Origin: Paracoccus sp. TOH
GTDB taxonomy: Bacteria > Pseudomonadota > Alphaproteobacteria > Rhodobacterales > Rhodobacteraceae
NCBI RefSeq assembly: GCF_030388245.1
Contig: NZ_CP098360.1
Span: 1,944,501 to 2,008,500 of the forward strand
Reading direction: 5' to 3'
DNA length: 64,000 nt
Each line of letters starts with the position of its first letter. Position 1 is the first letter of the stretch. The translations under genes were made by a program, and so were the position numbers. The notes beneath the pieces were generated by a model that saw only the letters and a list, made by a program, of their open reading frames with translations, searched no databases and was not told the origin of the DNA. Positions 9,053 to 17,626 of this stretch are shown here, in pieces.

Positions 9053-10393
9053 ATGTCGAATACACGTCAAGCCGAAGCCCACAGCGCCTGGCGCGCGCCG
9101 GTGCTGTTTCTGGTGCTGGCCGCACTGTTCCTGGCCGAGGGGACCTTCCGCAACGCGCTGTTCTCGGGCAGTTGGAACACCGCGCTCGGCATCCTGAACA
9201 TGGGGCTGATCTCGGCCATCATGGCGCTGGGGGTCAACATGCAATGGGGCTATGCCGGCCTGTTCAACGCCGGGGTCGTGGGCTTCCTGGCGCTGGGGGG
9301 GCTGGCGCCGGTGCTGGTCTCGACCCCGCCGGTGCAGGGCGCCTGGGCGGCGGGCGGGCCGCGGGTGATCCTGGCGCTGGCCGTGGGCCTGGGCACGCTG
9401 GTGCTGGCGGCGCAGGTCTGGAGGCGGGTGCCGGGCCGGCTGCGGGTGCTGGCGCTGATCGCCGTGCTGGGCTTCGGCTTCGTGCTCTACCGTTACCTGT
9501 TCGATCCGGCCGTCGCCGCGATCGAGGCCAACAATTCCGCCGCGGCGGGCAATATCGGCGGGCTCGGCTGGCCGGTGCTGCTGTCCTGGCCGGTCGGGGC
9601 GCTGATGGCGGCGGCCGCGGCCTGGGGCGTCGGCAAGGTGGCGCTGGGGCTGCGCTCGGACTATCTCGCCATCGCCACCCTGGGCATCGGCGAGATCATC
9701 GTCGCGGTGATGCGCAACGAGGAATGGCTGTCGCGCGGGGTCAAGAACATGTCGGGCATCCCGCGCCCGGTGCCCTACGAGGTGAACCTGCAGGCCGATC
9801 CCGGCTTCGTGGCGCGGGCCGCCGAATGGGGACTGAGCCCGGGGCTGGCCTCGGGGATCTGGGTCAAGCTGCTTTATGCCGGGCTGTTCACCGCGGTGCT
9901 GCTGGCGCTGATCCTGCTGGCCGAACTGGCGCTGAAATCGCCCTGGGGCCGGATGATGCGCGCCATCCGCGACAACGAGACCGCGGCCGGCGCCATGGGC
10001 AAGAACGTCACCCGGCGGCACCTGCAGATCTTCGTCATCGGCAGCGCGGTGATCGGCCTGGCCGGGGCGATGATGGTCACCCTGGACGGGCTGCTGTCGC
10101 CCAACAGCTTCAACCCGCTGCGCTATACCTTCCTGATCTGGGTCATGGTGATCGTCGGCGGCTCGGGCAACAACTGGGGCGCGGTGCTGGGCGCGATCCT
10201 GATCTGGTTCCTGTGGATCAAGGCCGAGGTCTGGGGCCCCGAGCTGATGCGGGTGATCACCCTGCCGCTGCCCGAAGGCGCGTTCCGCAGTCACATGCTG
10301 GGCAGTGCGCCGCATATGCGCTTCATCGCCCTGGGTCTGGTGCTGTTGCTGGTGCTGCGCTTCGCGCCGCGCGGGCTGGTGCCCGAGAAGTAG
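9053..10393 (+). CDS. Branched-chain amino acid-type ABC transporter permease (LivM-like)
   Basis: A 446-residue membrane protein, the second permease. Family segments are 'NMGLISAIMALGVNMQWGYAGLFNAGVVGFLALGG', 'LRSDYLAIATLGIGEIIV' and the EAA-type 'SPWGRMMRAIRDNETAAGAMGKNV'. It is longer than typical LivM (about 300-420) because of extra hydrophobic segments around residues 100-180. Start 9053 (MSNTRQAEAH) follows GAGGGGGGC; the track would also allow an upstream start at 9023 overlapping the LivH-like gene. Last gene of the operon, followed by a hairpin-rich intergenic element. Confidence 0.9.
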   Translation: MSNTRQAEAHSAWRAPVLFLVLAALFLAEGTFRNALFSGSWNTALGILNMGLISAIMALGVNMQWGYAGLFNAGVVGFLALGGLAPVLVSTPPVQGAWAAGGPRVILALAVGLGTLVLAAQVWRRVPGRLRVLALIAVLGFGFVLYRYLFDPAVAAIEANNSAAAGNIGGLGWPVLLSWPVGALMAAAAAWGVGKVALGLRSDYLAIATLGIGEIIVAVMRNEEWLSRGVKNMSGIPRPVPYEVNLQADPGFVARAAEWGLSPGLASGIWVKLLYAGLFTAVLLALILLAELALKSPWGRMMRAIRDNETAAGAMGKNVTRRHLQIFVIGSAVIGLAGAMMVTLDGLLSPNSFNPLRYTFLIWVMVIVGGSGNNWGAVLGAILIWFLWIKAEVWGPELMRVITLPLPEGAFRSHMLGSAPHMRFIALGLVLLLVLRFAPRGLVPEK

Positions 10394-10410
10394 CACGGAG
10401 CTTTTGCGGC

Positions 10411-10458
10411 GCGGGGGCGTTGCCCCCGCACCCCCAGGGTATTTGGAAAACGGCGAAA
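10411..10458 (+). repeat. Dispersed intergenic repeat, copy A (hairpin + 28-nt conserved block)
   Basis: A GCGGGGGC/GCCCCCGC stem with GTT loop (10411-10429) is followed by a 28-nt block (10431-10458, beginning CCCCCAGGGTATTTGG) that recurs identically, in inverted orientation, at 25168-25195. Both copies lie in intergenic space just past gene ends. Related G/C-hairpin plus AGGTATTTGG-like elements are common after genes in Rhodobacterales genomes. Confidence 0.75.
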
Positions 10459-10482
10459 GGCGCGGATTGGCGCCTTTATTTT
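10456..10482. terminator. Bidirectional terminator between the livM-like gene and purN
   Basis: AAAGGCGC pairs perfectly with GCGCCTTT around a GGATTG loop and is followed by ATTTT on the plus strand; the flanking A and T runs make it usable from both sides. The two genes are convergent here. Confidence 0.7.
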
Positions 10483-11078
10483 CAGGCCGCGGTCAGGGTG
10501 ATCGGGGTCTGGTCGCCCTGGGCGAAGCGGCGCAGCACCGCGGGATAGAGCCGGTGCTCCTGCACCAGCACCCGGGCGGCCAGGGTTTCGGCCGTGTCGC
10601 CGGGCAGCACCGGGACGCGGGCCTGGCCGAGGATCGGGCCGGCGTCGAGTTCGGGCGTGACCAGGTGGACGGTGGCGCCAGCCTCGGCATCGCCGGCATC
10701 AATGGCGCGCCGATGCGTGTGCAGGCCGGGATATTTCGGCAGCAGAGATGGGTGGATGTTCAGCATCCGGCCCCGGAAGCGCTGCACGAAATCCGGCGTC
10801 AGGATGCGCATGAAGCCGGCGAGGCAGAGGATGTCGGGCTGCGCCGCCAGCAAGGGTTCGAGCAGCGCCGCCTCGAACGCCGGGCGGTCGCCCCGGTAAT
10901 GGCGATGGTCCACGGCGAAGGTCGGCACGCCCAGGGCCGCGGCCCGGGCCAGGCCCGCGGCCTGCGGGTCGTTCGAGCCGACGATCACCGCCCGGCCCGG
11001 GTGGTCGCCGGTCATCGACTCGAGCAGCTTCACCATGTTCGAGCCGCCGCCCGAGATCAGGATGGCGACCCGCTTCAC
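10482..11078 (-). CDS. purN: Phosphoribosylglycinamide formyltransferase
   Basis: A 198-residue GAR transformylase, third step of de novo purine synthesis, using 10-formyl-THF. Visible signatures: '[16 protein letters not shown]' at the N-terminus, '[14 protein letters not shown]' and the catalytic '[23 protein letters not shown]' (Asn-His), then '[17 protein letters not shown]' with the catalytic Asp. The start overlaps the purM stop by four bases (ATGA), so purM-purN is a coupled pair. Confidence 0.96.
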   Translation of the reverse strand: MKRVAILISGGGSNMVKLLESMTGDHPGRAVIVGSNDPQAAGLARAAALGVPTFAVDHRHYRGDRPAFEAALLEPLLAAQPDILCLAGFMRILTPDFVQRFRGRMLNIHPSLLPKYPGLHTHRRAIDAGDAEAGATVHLVTPELDAGPILGQARVPVLPGDTAETLAARVLVQEHRLYPAVLRRFAQGDQTPITLTAA

Positions 11079-12121
11079 CGCAGCCGGCCGCTGTAGCGCA
11101 CGCCCTCGCCCGGCGTCACATGGCCCAGGCGGACCACCGTCTCGCCCTGTCCCATCAGCAGCGTCTCCAGTTCGGCGGCGCGTTCGGCGGCGACGGCCAG
11201 GATCATGCCGATGCCGGCGTTGAAGGTCTTGAGCATCTCGGCCTCGGCGATGCCGCCGGCCTCGGCCAGCCAGTCAAAGACCGGCGGCAGGCTGAAGCTG
11301 TCCAGATCGACCTCGGCGCCGAGTCCCTTGGGCAGGACGCGGGGCAGGTTCTCGGTGATGCCGCCGCCGGTGATATGCGCCGCGGCATGCACGCCGCCGG
11401 CCCGGATCGCCGCCAGCACCGGCTTGACATAGAGCCGGGTCGGCACCAGCAGCGCCTGGCCCAGCGTGCCGCTGCCGAAAGGCGCGGGCGAATCCCAGCC
11501 GAGGCCGGCATGGTCGGCGACCTTGCGCACCAGCGAGAAGCCGTTGGAATGCACGCCGTCCGAGGCAAGGCCCAGCAGCACGTCGCCATCCGTCACCCCG
11601 GCCGGCAGGGCGCCGCCGCGTTCCATCGCGCCGACGGCGAAGCCAGCGAGGTCGAAATCGCCCCGCGCATACATGCCCGGCATCTCGGCCGTCTCGCCGC
11701 CGATCAGGGCGCAGCCGGAGCGCCGGCAGCCCTCGGCGATGCCGGCGATGACGCGGGCGGCCTCATCGACCGACAGTTTGCCGGTGGCGAAATAGTCGAG
11801 GAAGAACAGCGGTTCGGCGCCTTGGCAGACCAGATCGTTCACGCACATCGCCACCAGGTCGATGCCCAGCCCGTCGAGTTCGCCCGTGTCGATGCCGATG
11901 CGCAGCTTGGTGCCGACGCCATCGGTCGCCGCCACCAGCACCGGATCCTGATAGCCGGCGGCGCGCGGATCGAAAAGCGCGCCGAAGCCGCCCAGGCCCT
12001 CCATCACACCCGGACGCCGGGTTGCGGCGGCGGCAGGCTTGATCCTTTCGACCAGCGCATTGCCCGCGTCGATATCCACTCCGGCCTCGGCATAGGACAG
12101 GCCGCTATTGCGCTCGGTCAT
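11075..12121 (-). CDS. purM: Phosphoribosylformylglycinamidine cyclo-ligase (AIR synthetase)
   Basis: A 348-residue AIR synthase, fifth step of purine synthesis. Hallmarks are '[19 protein letters not shown]', '[15 protein letters not shown]', '[20 protein letters not shown]', '[14 protein letters not shown]' and '[16 protein letters not shown]'. ATG 12121 has AAAGGGGA at 8-nt spacing and matches the family start; the open frame runs about 500 nt further but only as antisense of the next gene. A TTTG...CCCCG/CGGGG...CAAA hairpin (about 12139-12169) sits in the 5' leader just upstream of the ribosome-binding site. Confidence 0.96.
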   Translation of the reverse strand: MTERNSGLSYAEAGVDIDAGNALVERIKPAAAATRRPGVMEGLGGFGALFDPRAAGYQDPVLVAATDGVGTKLRIGIDTGELDGLGIDLVAMCVNDLVCQGAEPLFFLDYFATGKLSVDEAARVIAGIAEGCRRSGCALIGGETAEMPGMYARGDFDLAGFAVGAMERGGALPAGVTDGDVLLGLASDGVHSNGFSLVRKVADHAGLGWDSPAPFGSGTLGQALLVPTRLYVKPVLAAIRAGGVHAAAHITGGGITENLPRVLPKGLGAEVDLDSFSLPPVFDWLAEAGGIAEAEMLKTFNAGIGMILAVAAERAAELETLLMGQGETVVRLGHVTPGEGVRYSGRLR

Positions 12122-12323
12122 CTTGGGGTCCCCTTTGCTTTGACGCCCCGATAGCGCAGGCGGGGCAAACAGGCAATGATCGGCTGCGATCCGGCGGCGT
12201 TTCCCGCGAACGCGGTGCCGGTCCCTGCCCCGCCATCCGGCGACGCGTGTTTCTGTTGTTTCGCGGGAGGTTGAGCAATAATGGTTAATAATCGACCAAC
12301 CCGAAGCCAAGCGGCGAGTCGTC

Positions 12324-13895
12324 ATGCCTGCTACGCTGAGTCTGATGGGTTCTGTGCGCCTGCGTGGCGCGACTGGTAACGAGTTGACGCCGCGCAGCCA
12401 GAAAGCGCGTGGTGCCCTGACCTTGCTTGGCACGGCGCCGGATCTGCGACTGAGCCGGGCGCGGCTGCAAGACCTGCTGTGGAGCGAGCGTGGCAAGCAG
12501 CAGGGCTCGGACAGCCTGCGGCAGATGCTGCGCGAGCTGCGTGGCCGGATGGGAGACGAAAGAGACATATTGCTGACCGGCGTGGGCTGGGTCGGGCTTG
12601 ACCCCGACCGGCTGCGCATCGACCTGACGCCGGTCTATGACGCTGGCGGCACGCCGCTGGAATTCGCCGCCGACATCGACATTCCCGACCCGGAGTTTGA
12701 AACCTGGCTGCGCGACATGCGGCTGCGGCTGATGCCGGAATGCGACGGGCCGCGGTTGCGCCCGGAAGGTGGCACCCTGCTGCGCCCGGCCGCCGAGCCG
12801 CTGCCGAGCGGCTATGTCGTGGCGCTGGACCCGGTCGAAAGCAATGACAGCCGCGCGCATGTGATCGGCGAAATGATCGTGAACGAGGCTGCCGCCCGCG
12901 CCTGCGAGATGATCCCGGCGATGCTGGCCGACCGGATCGACACCGCCCCGCAATTGGGCACCCAGATCGTGGCGCTGTGCTATTCGGCTGGCATCGACTG
13001 TTCGCTGATGGTGGTGATGCGCGACCTGCCCAGCGGCCGGCGCGGCTGGACCCGGCGCTTCACCATCCGCGCCGCGGACGAGACCGCGACCATGCGCCAT
13101 GCGGTGGCGCAGATCACCGTGGCGCTGCTGGACCGGGCCCGGCGCACCGCCTCGGCGAAATGGCTGACCTTTCCGATCTGGGACGTGTTCAGCTATTCGC
13201 GCGAGCGGCTGGAGGCGGCCGACCGGGTGCTGGCCGAGCTGCCGCCCGAGCGGCAGAGCGCGGTCGGGCTGGCGCTGCGCTCCTATCTGCGCAACACGCT
13301 GATCCTTGAGCGGCTGACCGAGGATCCGGGGCGCTGCTCGGACGAGGCCGAGGATTTCGCCCACCGCGCGCGCGAGCTGGCACCGAACAACCCGGTGGTG
13401 CTGGCGGTGGCCTCGCTTTCGGCCTCGTGGCGGCGGGATGCGGTGGGGGCCTTGGAACTGGCACAGGCCGCCTGCCGCAACGACCCCGACAACGAATTGG
13501 CCTGCCACGCCCTGTCGCAGGCGCTGACCGAGGTGGGCCGCGACCAGGAGGCGCTGGAGGCGGCCGAGCGCGGCGCGCGCGGGGCGCTGGCGGTGCTGGG
13601 TGCGGCCTGCTGGCTGATGCGCCGGGCGCAGGTGCTGGTGCGGCTGGGTCGGCTGGGCGATGCCGAGAATTCCGCCGCCGCCGCCTTTGCCTTCGCGCCG
13701 GACAACCGCCCTTCGCTGCGCTTCCTGGCGGCGCTGCGCTATCATCGCGGCGACGAGGCCGGGGCGGCGGATGCGCTGCGGCATCTGCGCCGCATCGAGC
13801 CGGACTTCACCCTGGAGTTGATGGCGCATCCCGATTATCCGGTGAAGACCCTGCGCATGGCCGGGCTGATGGAAATCACCCGCTCGGGACTCTGA
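12324..13895 (+). CDS. Winged-helix (BTAD/SARP-like) regulator with TPR-type C-terminus
   Basis: A 523-residue protein. Residues 1-95 resemble the OmpR-like DNA-binding domain of SARP/BTAD regulators ('[31 protein letters not shown]', '[26 protein letters not shown]'). The C-terminal 200 residues are Ala/Arg-rich helical repeats of tetratricopeptide character ('[29 protein letters not shown]', '[30 protein letters not shown]'). The middle resembles the adenylate-cyclase-associated region of such proteins but has no motif I can name. Target genes are unknown; it is convergent with the pentapeptide/DUF6345-like pair. Start 12324 has no strong ribosome-binding site. Confidence 0.7.
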   Translation: MPATLSLMGSVRLRGATGNELTPRSQKARGALTLLGTAPDLRLSRARLQDLLWSERGKQQGSDSLRQMLRELRGRMGDERDILLTGVGWVGLDPDRLRIDLTPVYDAGGTPLEFAADIDIPDPEFETWLRDMRLRLMPECDGPRLRPEGGTLLRPAAEPLPSGYVVALDPVESNDSRAHVIGEMIVNEAAARACEMIPAMLADRIDTAPQLGTQIVALCYSAGIDCSLMVVMRDLPSGRRGWTRRFTIRAADETATMRHAVAQITVALLDRARRTASAKWLTFPIWDVFSYSRERLEAADRVLAELPPERQSAVGLALRSYLRNTLILERLTEDPGRCSDEAEDFAHRARELAPNNPVVLAVASLSASWRRDAVGALELAQAACRNDPDNELACHALSQALTEVGRDQEALEAAERGARGALAVLGAACWLMRRAQVLVRLGRLGDAENSAAAAFAFAPDNRPSLRFLAALRYHRGDEAGAADALRHLRRIEPDFTLELMAHPDYPVKTLRMAGLMEITRSGL

Positions 13896-13939
13896 TGCAT
13901 TGCGGCGGGGCCCCGGGGCCGGGCCGCGATCGGGGGCGC

Positions 13940-14659
13940 TCAGGGCACGACCAGCAGCTCGACCGAGACCGGCGGCCGGTCGTCGCCGCGAACCAGCACC
14001 AGCCGGGCGCGGCCGGGCGCCACGGCGAGAAAGGTCAGGATGCGGATGGCCTCGGACGAGGGCTCGCAGGGTTCCGGCCCGGACAGGATCGGCTCGCCTT
14101 CCAGCCGGGCGACGATCTCGGGCCGCGCCGGGGCGTCGGGCGGGGTCTGCAGATGCATCTCCAGCCGGTCCCCGCAGCGCAGCGAGACCAGCGTGGCCAG
14201 ATGCCCCTCGTGCAGGATGCAGGTGGTGGCGCGCTCGCGCTGGTCCGGATAGCGCAAGGGCGGCGCGCTGATCGCCAGGGCGCGCTGCATGGCATCCAGC
14301 CAGGCGCCGCGCAGCCGCGCCCCGGTCAGGTCGGCCCGGTCGAGGCGGGCGCCGGTCAGGTCGGCGCGTTCAAGCACCGCATCGCGCAGGTCCGCCCCGG
14401 TCAGGTCGGCAAGGCCCAGGCTGGCACCGGTCAGGTTCGCCTTGTGAAACCGCGCGCCCACCGCCCGCACCGACCAGAGGCTGGCGCCCGAAAGCTGGGC
14501 ATTGGTCAGGTCGGCTTCGGTCAGGTCGGCATAGGACAGATCCGCCCCCACCAGGGTCATTCCCGACAGATCCAGCCCGGTCAGATCCGAGCCGGCCAGG
14601 TGCAGGGATCCCATCGTCGCGATGCGCCGGACGATTTCGGCCCGGGTAAACTCCGCCAT
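13940..14659 (-). CDS. Pentapeptide-repeat protein with C-terminal beta-rich domain
   Basis: A 239-residue protein. Residues about 20-125 are A(D/N)LXX pentapeptide repeats ('LVGADLSYADLTEADLTNAQ', 'ADLTGADLRDAVLERADLTG'), which fold as a right-handed square beta-helix. The last 110 residues are not repeats: 'GHLATLVSLRCGDRLEMHL' and 'FLAVAPGRARLVLVRGD' suggest an Ig-like sandwich faintly like chagasin-type peptidase inhibitors, but the inhibitor loops are not clear and I would not rely on that. Downstream of, and on the same strand as, the DUF6345-like gene (87-nt gap with a strong hairpin), so perhaps co-transcribed. Confidence 0.8.
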   Translation of the reverse strand: MAEFTRAEIVRRIATMGSLHLAGSDLTGLDLSGMTLVGADLSYADLTEADLTNAQLSGASLWSVRAVGARFHKANLTGASLGLADLTGADLRDAVLERADLTGARLDRADLTGARLRGAWLDAMQRALAISAPPLRYPDQRERATTCILHEGHLATLVSLRCGDRLEMHLQTPPDAPARPEIVARLEGEPILSGPEPCEPSSEAIRILTFLAVAPGRARLVLVRGDDRPPVSVELLVVP

Positions 14660-14706
14660 CCCATCCTCTTTAACCAGCCCGGTCGGCCGGGCCGCCCATG
14701 AATTGC

Positions 14707-14736
14707 GCCCGGAGGCGGCTGCCTCCGCCTCCGGGC
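14707..14736. other. Perfect 12-bp stem-loop between the DUF6345-like and pentapeptide genes
   Basis: GCCCGGAGGCGG pairs exactly with CCGCCTCCGGGC around a six-base loop. There is no T-run in either direction, so it is more likely an mRNA processing or stability element than a full terminator. Confidence 0.6.
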
Positions 14737-14746
14737 TACCGGATCC

Positions 14747-16426
14747 TCAGTCACCCAGGTCAGACTGGATCCAGTAACGCTTGCGGAAACCGCGCACGCA
14801 TTCGATCTCGATGCCCTGCCGGGCAACGAGCCGCATGGTGTTGCTGCGGATTCCGTATCCGATTTCGGTGCTGCCCGGCAGGATGCGCAGGGTCAGCGGC
14901 GCCGCGCCGCGCGCCGCCAGGTCGCGCATCAGCCGGGCGGAACGCTGGGCCAGGGCCTGCTGGATCGACAGCGGCTGCGGCGCGGGCGGGCCCTCGGCCA
15001 GCACCGGCGGCGGCGGATCGTCGGGCTGGCCGTCGCGATGGGCACGGGCCGGCTGCCGCTCGGCAATCCGGCGCAGGGTGGATTCGATGCGCAACACCGT
15101 GCCATCCGGCCGCATCGCCAGCCGCAGGCTGCCGGCATCCGGGGTCAGCACCGGGATGCCGTCAAGCGCCTGGCGGAATTGCACGATGATCTCGTCCAGG
15201 CTTTCCACCGGCGCATCGGGCTGCTGGCGCAGGCTGGCGGTGGCAGACATCGCCAGGCTGATGCGGTCGAACAGCAATTCGCTGCCCGGCTGCAGGAAGC
15301 CGTAGCGGCGAAGCGCGCTGCGGGCGCGGCCCAGGATCGCCCGGCGCTGCAGCGGTGCGCGGACCTGGCCGCCGGGGCTGCCGGGCTCCAGCTCCAGCAG
15401 GATGCGGCCGTCGACCAGTCGCTGGAAACGGGTGCGGCCGTGGCGGACCGCCAGCGCGCCCTCGGCCTGACGATGCAGCAGCGCCGGATCGAAACCGATG
15501 CGCGACAGCACCTCGGCGGCCAGGCCCAGATCCTCGGAAACCGGCACCAGCCGCGCGGCCGAGAACGCCGCCGGCGGCTGCAGCAGCACCGGCTCGCGCT
15601 GGTAAAGCGCCGCCGGCATGTGCCAGCGCCAGGCCCACCATTCGGTCGAGGCCCGCGCGACGCGGAAGCGCCGCTCGCCGAACAGCGTGGCCAGCGCCTC
15701 GTCGCGGCTTTCGCCGCAGGCGCAGGCCACCGGGCTCTGGTCATGCGCGACATCCCAGGCGCCATCCAGCCAGGATTGGGAAAAGGACTTGCCCATCCGC
15801 CAATGCTGCCAGAAGTTCTGGCCGTAGCGGCCGGAATCCCAGCAGATCGAGTCGAAGCCGAAGATCATCCGCAGCCCGCCATTCGCCCGCCCCCAGCCGC
15901 GCAGCGGATCGTGGTCGGGGCCGACCTGCAACGACTGGCTGGTGGACCAGAACAGATAGCGCAGCGCGTCATCGCCGAACCGCATCCGCTCCGCGCTCAG
16001 GCAGGCATCGGTTCCGGTCCACTGCGCGCCCAGCGGCAGATGGAACAGGCCGCGATCATCCGCACGGCCATGGCCGGCATGATAGAACACCCGCACCGAA
16101 TCCATGTCGCGGCCCGGCGCATGCCGCATCTCGGCGCGGTCATACAGCCAGGACTTCACCGCGGCGTCGCGGCGCCAGTAATCCGGGGTGGCGAAACGGT
16201 CCACCGCGTCCAGAAAGCCGCCGGCATCGCGATGCGCGGCGTGCAGCGCCCCGGCGGCGCGATAGGTCTCGACGCTGCAGGCACCATAGACATGGCTGGG
16301 CGTTTCGCAGGCATCCGGTATCCCGCTGGCCAGGGCTTCGGCGGGATCTTGCGGTCCGTTTTCCTGCAGCACCCGCCGCTCGCGCTGCTCGCGCGCCAGG
16401 CCGAAATCGGGACCGTGATCTTCCAT
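14747..16426 (-). CDS. DUF6345-like protein with possible caspase-type fold
   Basis: A 559-residue protein without signal peptide or membrane segments. Residues about 45-235 match what I recall of DUF6345: 'VYGACSVETYR', then 'VRVFYHAGHGRAD' (His116/His119), 'LRYLFWSTSQSLQV', 'GLRMIFGFDSICWDSGRYGQNFW' and 'GKSFSQSWLDGAWDVAHDQ'. The order strand-HxxHG-strand-(S/T) turn resembles caspase/gingipain folds, but the usual nucleophile Cys position reads Ser163 here; Cys195 follows one strand later. The C-terminal 300 residues are unassigned. Start 16426 has AAGGAG at 8 nt. Family assignment is from memory; the peptidase role is speculative. Confidence 0.6.
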   Translation of the reverse strand: MEDHGPDFGLAREQRERRVLQENGPQDPAEALASGIPDACETPSHVYGACSVETYRAAGALHAAHRDAGGFLDAVDRFATPDYWRRDAAVKSWLYDRAEMRHAPGRDMDSVRVFYHAGHGRADDRGLFHLPLGAQWTGTDACLSAERMRFGDDALRYLFWSTSQSLQVGPDHDPLRGWGRANGGLRMIFGFDSICWDSGRYGQNFWQHWRMGKSFSQSWLDGAWDVAHDQSPVACACGESRDEALATLFGERRFRVARASTEWWAWRWHMPAALYQREPVLLQPPAAFSAARLVPVSEDLGLAAEVLSRIGFDPALLHRQAEGALAVRHGRTRFQRLVDGRILLELEPGSPGGQVRAPLQRRAILGRARSALRRYGFLQPGSELLFDRISLAMSATASLRQQPDAPVESLDEIIVQFRQALDGIPVLTPDAGSLRLAMRPDGTVLRIESTLRRIAERQPARAHRDGQPDDPPPPVLAEGPPAPQPLSIQQALAQRSARLMRDLAARGAAPLTLRILPGSTEIGYGIRSNTMRLVARQGIEIECVRGFRKRYWIQSDLGD

Positions 16427-16605
16427 GCCAAGGCTCCTTGCGGGACACGCGCCTGATCCCGAAAGGATAGAGTCGCGGACTTCGGCGCTCAGGCTAGGCC
16501 GGCCGGTGTGAACTGGATGTGAATCCGTGTCCGGGGCGGACCGCCATGGAGATTCCCGGGATTTTCATTGTTTTTTAAGAATTTCAGCCTCGATCCTGCG
16601 ATGGA

Positions 16606-17442
16606 TCACGATTCTTTCGGTTCCTTGCGCGCCGCCATGCCGAAAGAGAGCTCACGCGCCGCCGCGATCACCGCATCGGACATGGCCGCCAGCCGCGCAT
16701 CCGACATGCGCAGGGTCGGGCCCGAGACCGAAATGCCCGCCGCCGCCTCGCCGGCCAGGTCGAAGATCGGCGCGGCGATGCAGCGCATGCCGGGCGTCCG
16801 CTCCTCGTTGTCCAGCGAATAGCCGCGGGCGCGGATCTGCCCGAGATCCTCCAGCAGCGCCTGCGGATCGGTCAGGGTCATGTCGGTGAAGCGCTCCAGC
16901 CGCATTTCTCGCAGCATCCGCTTCAGGTCCGTGGGCCGGGCATGGGCCAGCAACGCCTTGCCGATCCCCGAGGCATGCAGGGCCGAACGGGTGCCGGGCG
17001 GGAAGAAGGCGCGGATCGTCTCATGCGTCTCGGCCTGGCTCAGGAACAGCACGGCGTCGCCGTTCAGGATGCCCAGGTTCGCCGTCTCGCCCGTCACCTC
17101 CATCAATTGGCGCAGCAGCGGCCGCGCCCGCTCGACCAGACCCGAGCGGCGCATGAAGGCCGAGCCGTGGCGGAAGGCCGTCGGGCCGACATGCCAGGCC
17201 TGGCTCTGGCTGTCGCTTTCCGCCACGCCGCGCGCCGCCAGCGTCACCAGAACCCGGTGCACGGTCGACGGCGCCATGTCCAGCCGCTGCGCGATCTCGG
17301 TCAGGGTCAAACCGTTCGACATGGCGATCAGGTCGAGGATGTCCAGCGCCCGGTCCAGCGCCCGGATGCCGCCCGAATCCTCGGCGCCAAGGCCGCCGGC
17401 GCGACCCCTGGGTCGGCCCCTTTTGCGGATCTGAACCGACAT
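16606..17442 (-). CDS. bhcR: IclR-type regulator of the beta-hydroxyaspartate cycle
   Basis: A 278-residue IclR-family regulator. The winged HTH occupies residues about 28-90 ('ALDRALDILDLIAMSNGLTLTEIAQRLDMAPSTVHRVLVTLA'), and the effector domain follows ('GETANLGILNGDAVLFLSQAE', 'HASGIGKALLAHA', 'GYSLDNEERTPGMRCIAAPIFD'). It is divergent from bhcABCD in the arrangement described for Paracoccus denitrificans, where BhcR responds to glyoxylate and controls the cluster. The identification rests on this context plus family membership. The intergenic region with bhcA is 184 nt and unusually AT-rich. Confidence 0.9.
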   Translation of the reverse strand: MSVQIRKRGRPRGRAGGLGAEDSGGIRALDRALDILDLIAMSNGLTLTEIAQRLDMAPSTVHRVLVTLAARGVAESDSQSQAWHVGPTAFRHGSAFMRRSGLVERARPLLRQLMEVTGETANLGILNGDAVLFLSQAETHETIRAFFPPGTRSALHASGIGKALLAHARPTDLKRMLREMRLERFTDMTLTDPQALLEDLGQIRARGYSLDNEERTPGMRCIAAPIFDLAGEAAAGISVSGPTLRMSDARLAAMSDAVIAAARELSFGMAARKEPKES

Positions 17443-17626
17443 TCAATTTTTCCTTCCTATAATATTTACAGATTATTGAAAATCATGTTTGCGGTTTGGA
17501 AAACGACAAGCCTCTGTTTCCTCGTCACTTTATACCATTTTTCCACGATTGCGAAATGTTTTTCAGAAAAATTGCCCGAATGGACAGCAAGGCCTAGGCT
17601 GGGTGACAAGCGCAGGAGGAATTGCC
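17443..17626 (+). promoter_or_regulatory. bhcR-bhcA divergent promoter region with a perfect palindrome
   Basis: This AT-rich stretch between two divergent genes must carry both promoters. It contains a perfect 13-nt inverted repeat TTTTTCAGAAAAA at 17559-17571, about 55 nt before the bhcA start, a reasonable operator candidate for BhcR. The GCAGGAGGAATTGCC sequence before ATG 17627 is a strong ribosome-binding site for bhcA. Confidence 0.6.

Noticed and set aside
14677..14736. Strong hairpins before the pentapeptide gene as an intrinsic terminator
   Set aside because: No U-run follows on either strand, so full termination is not supported.
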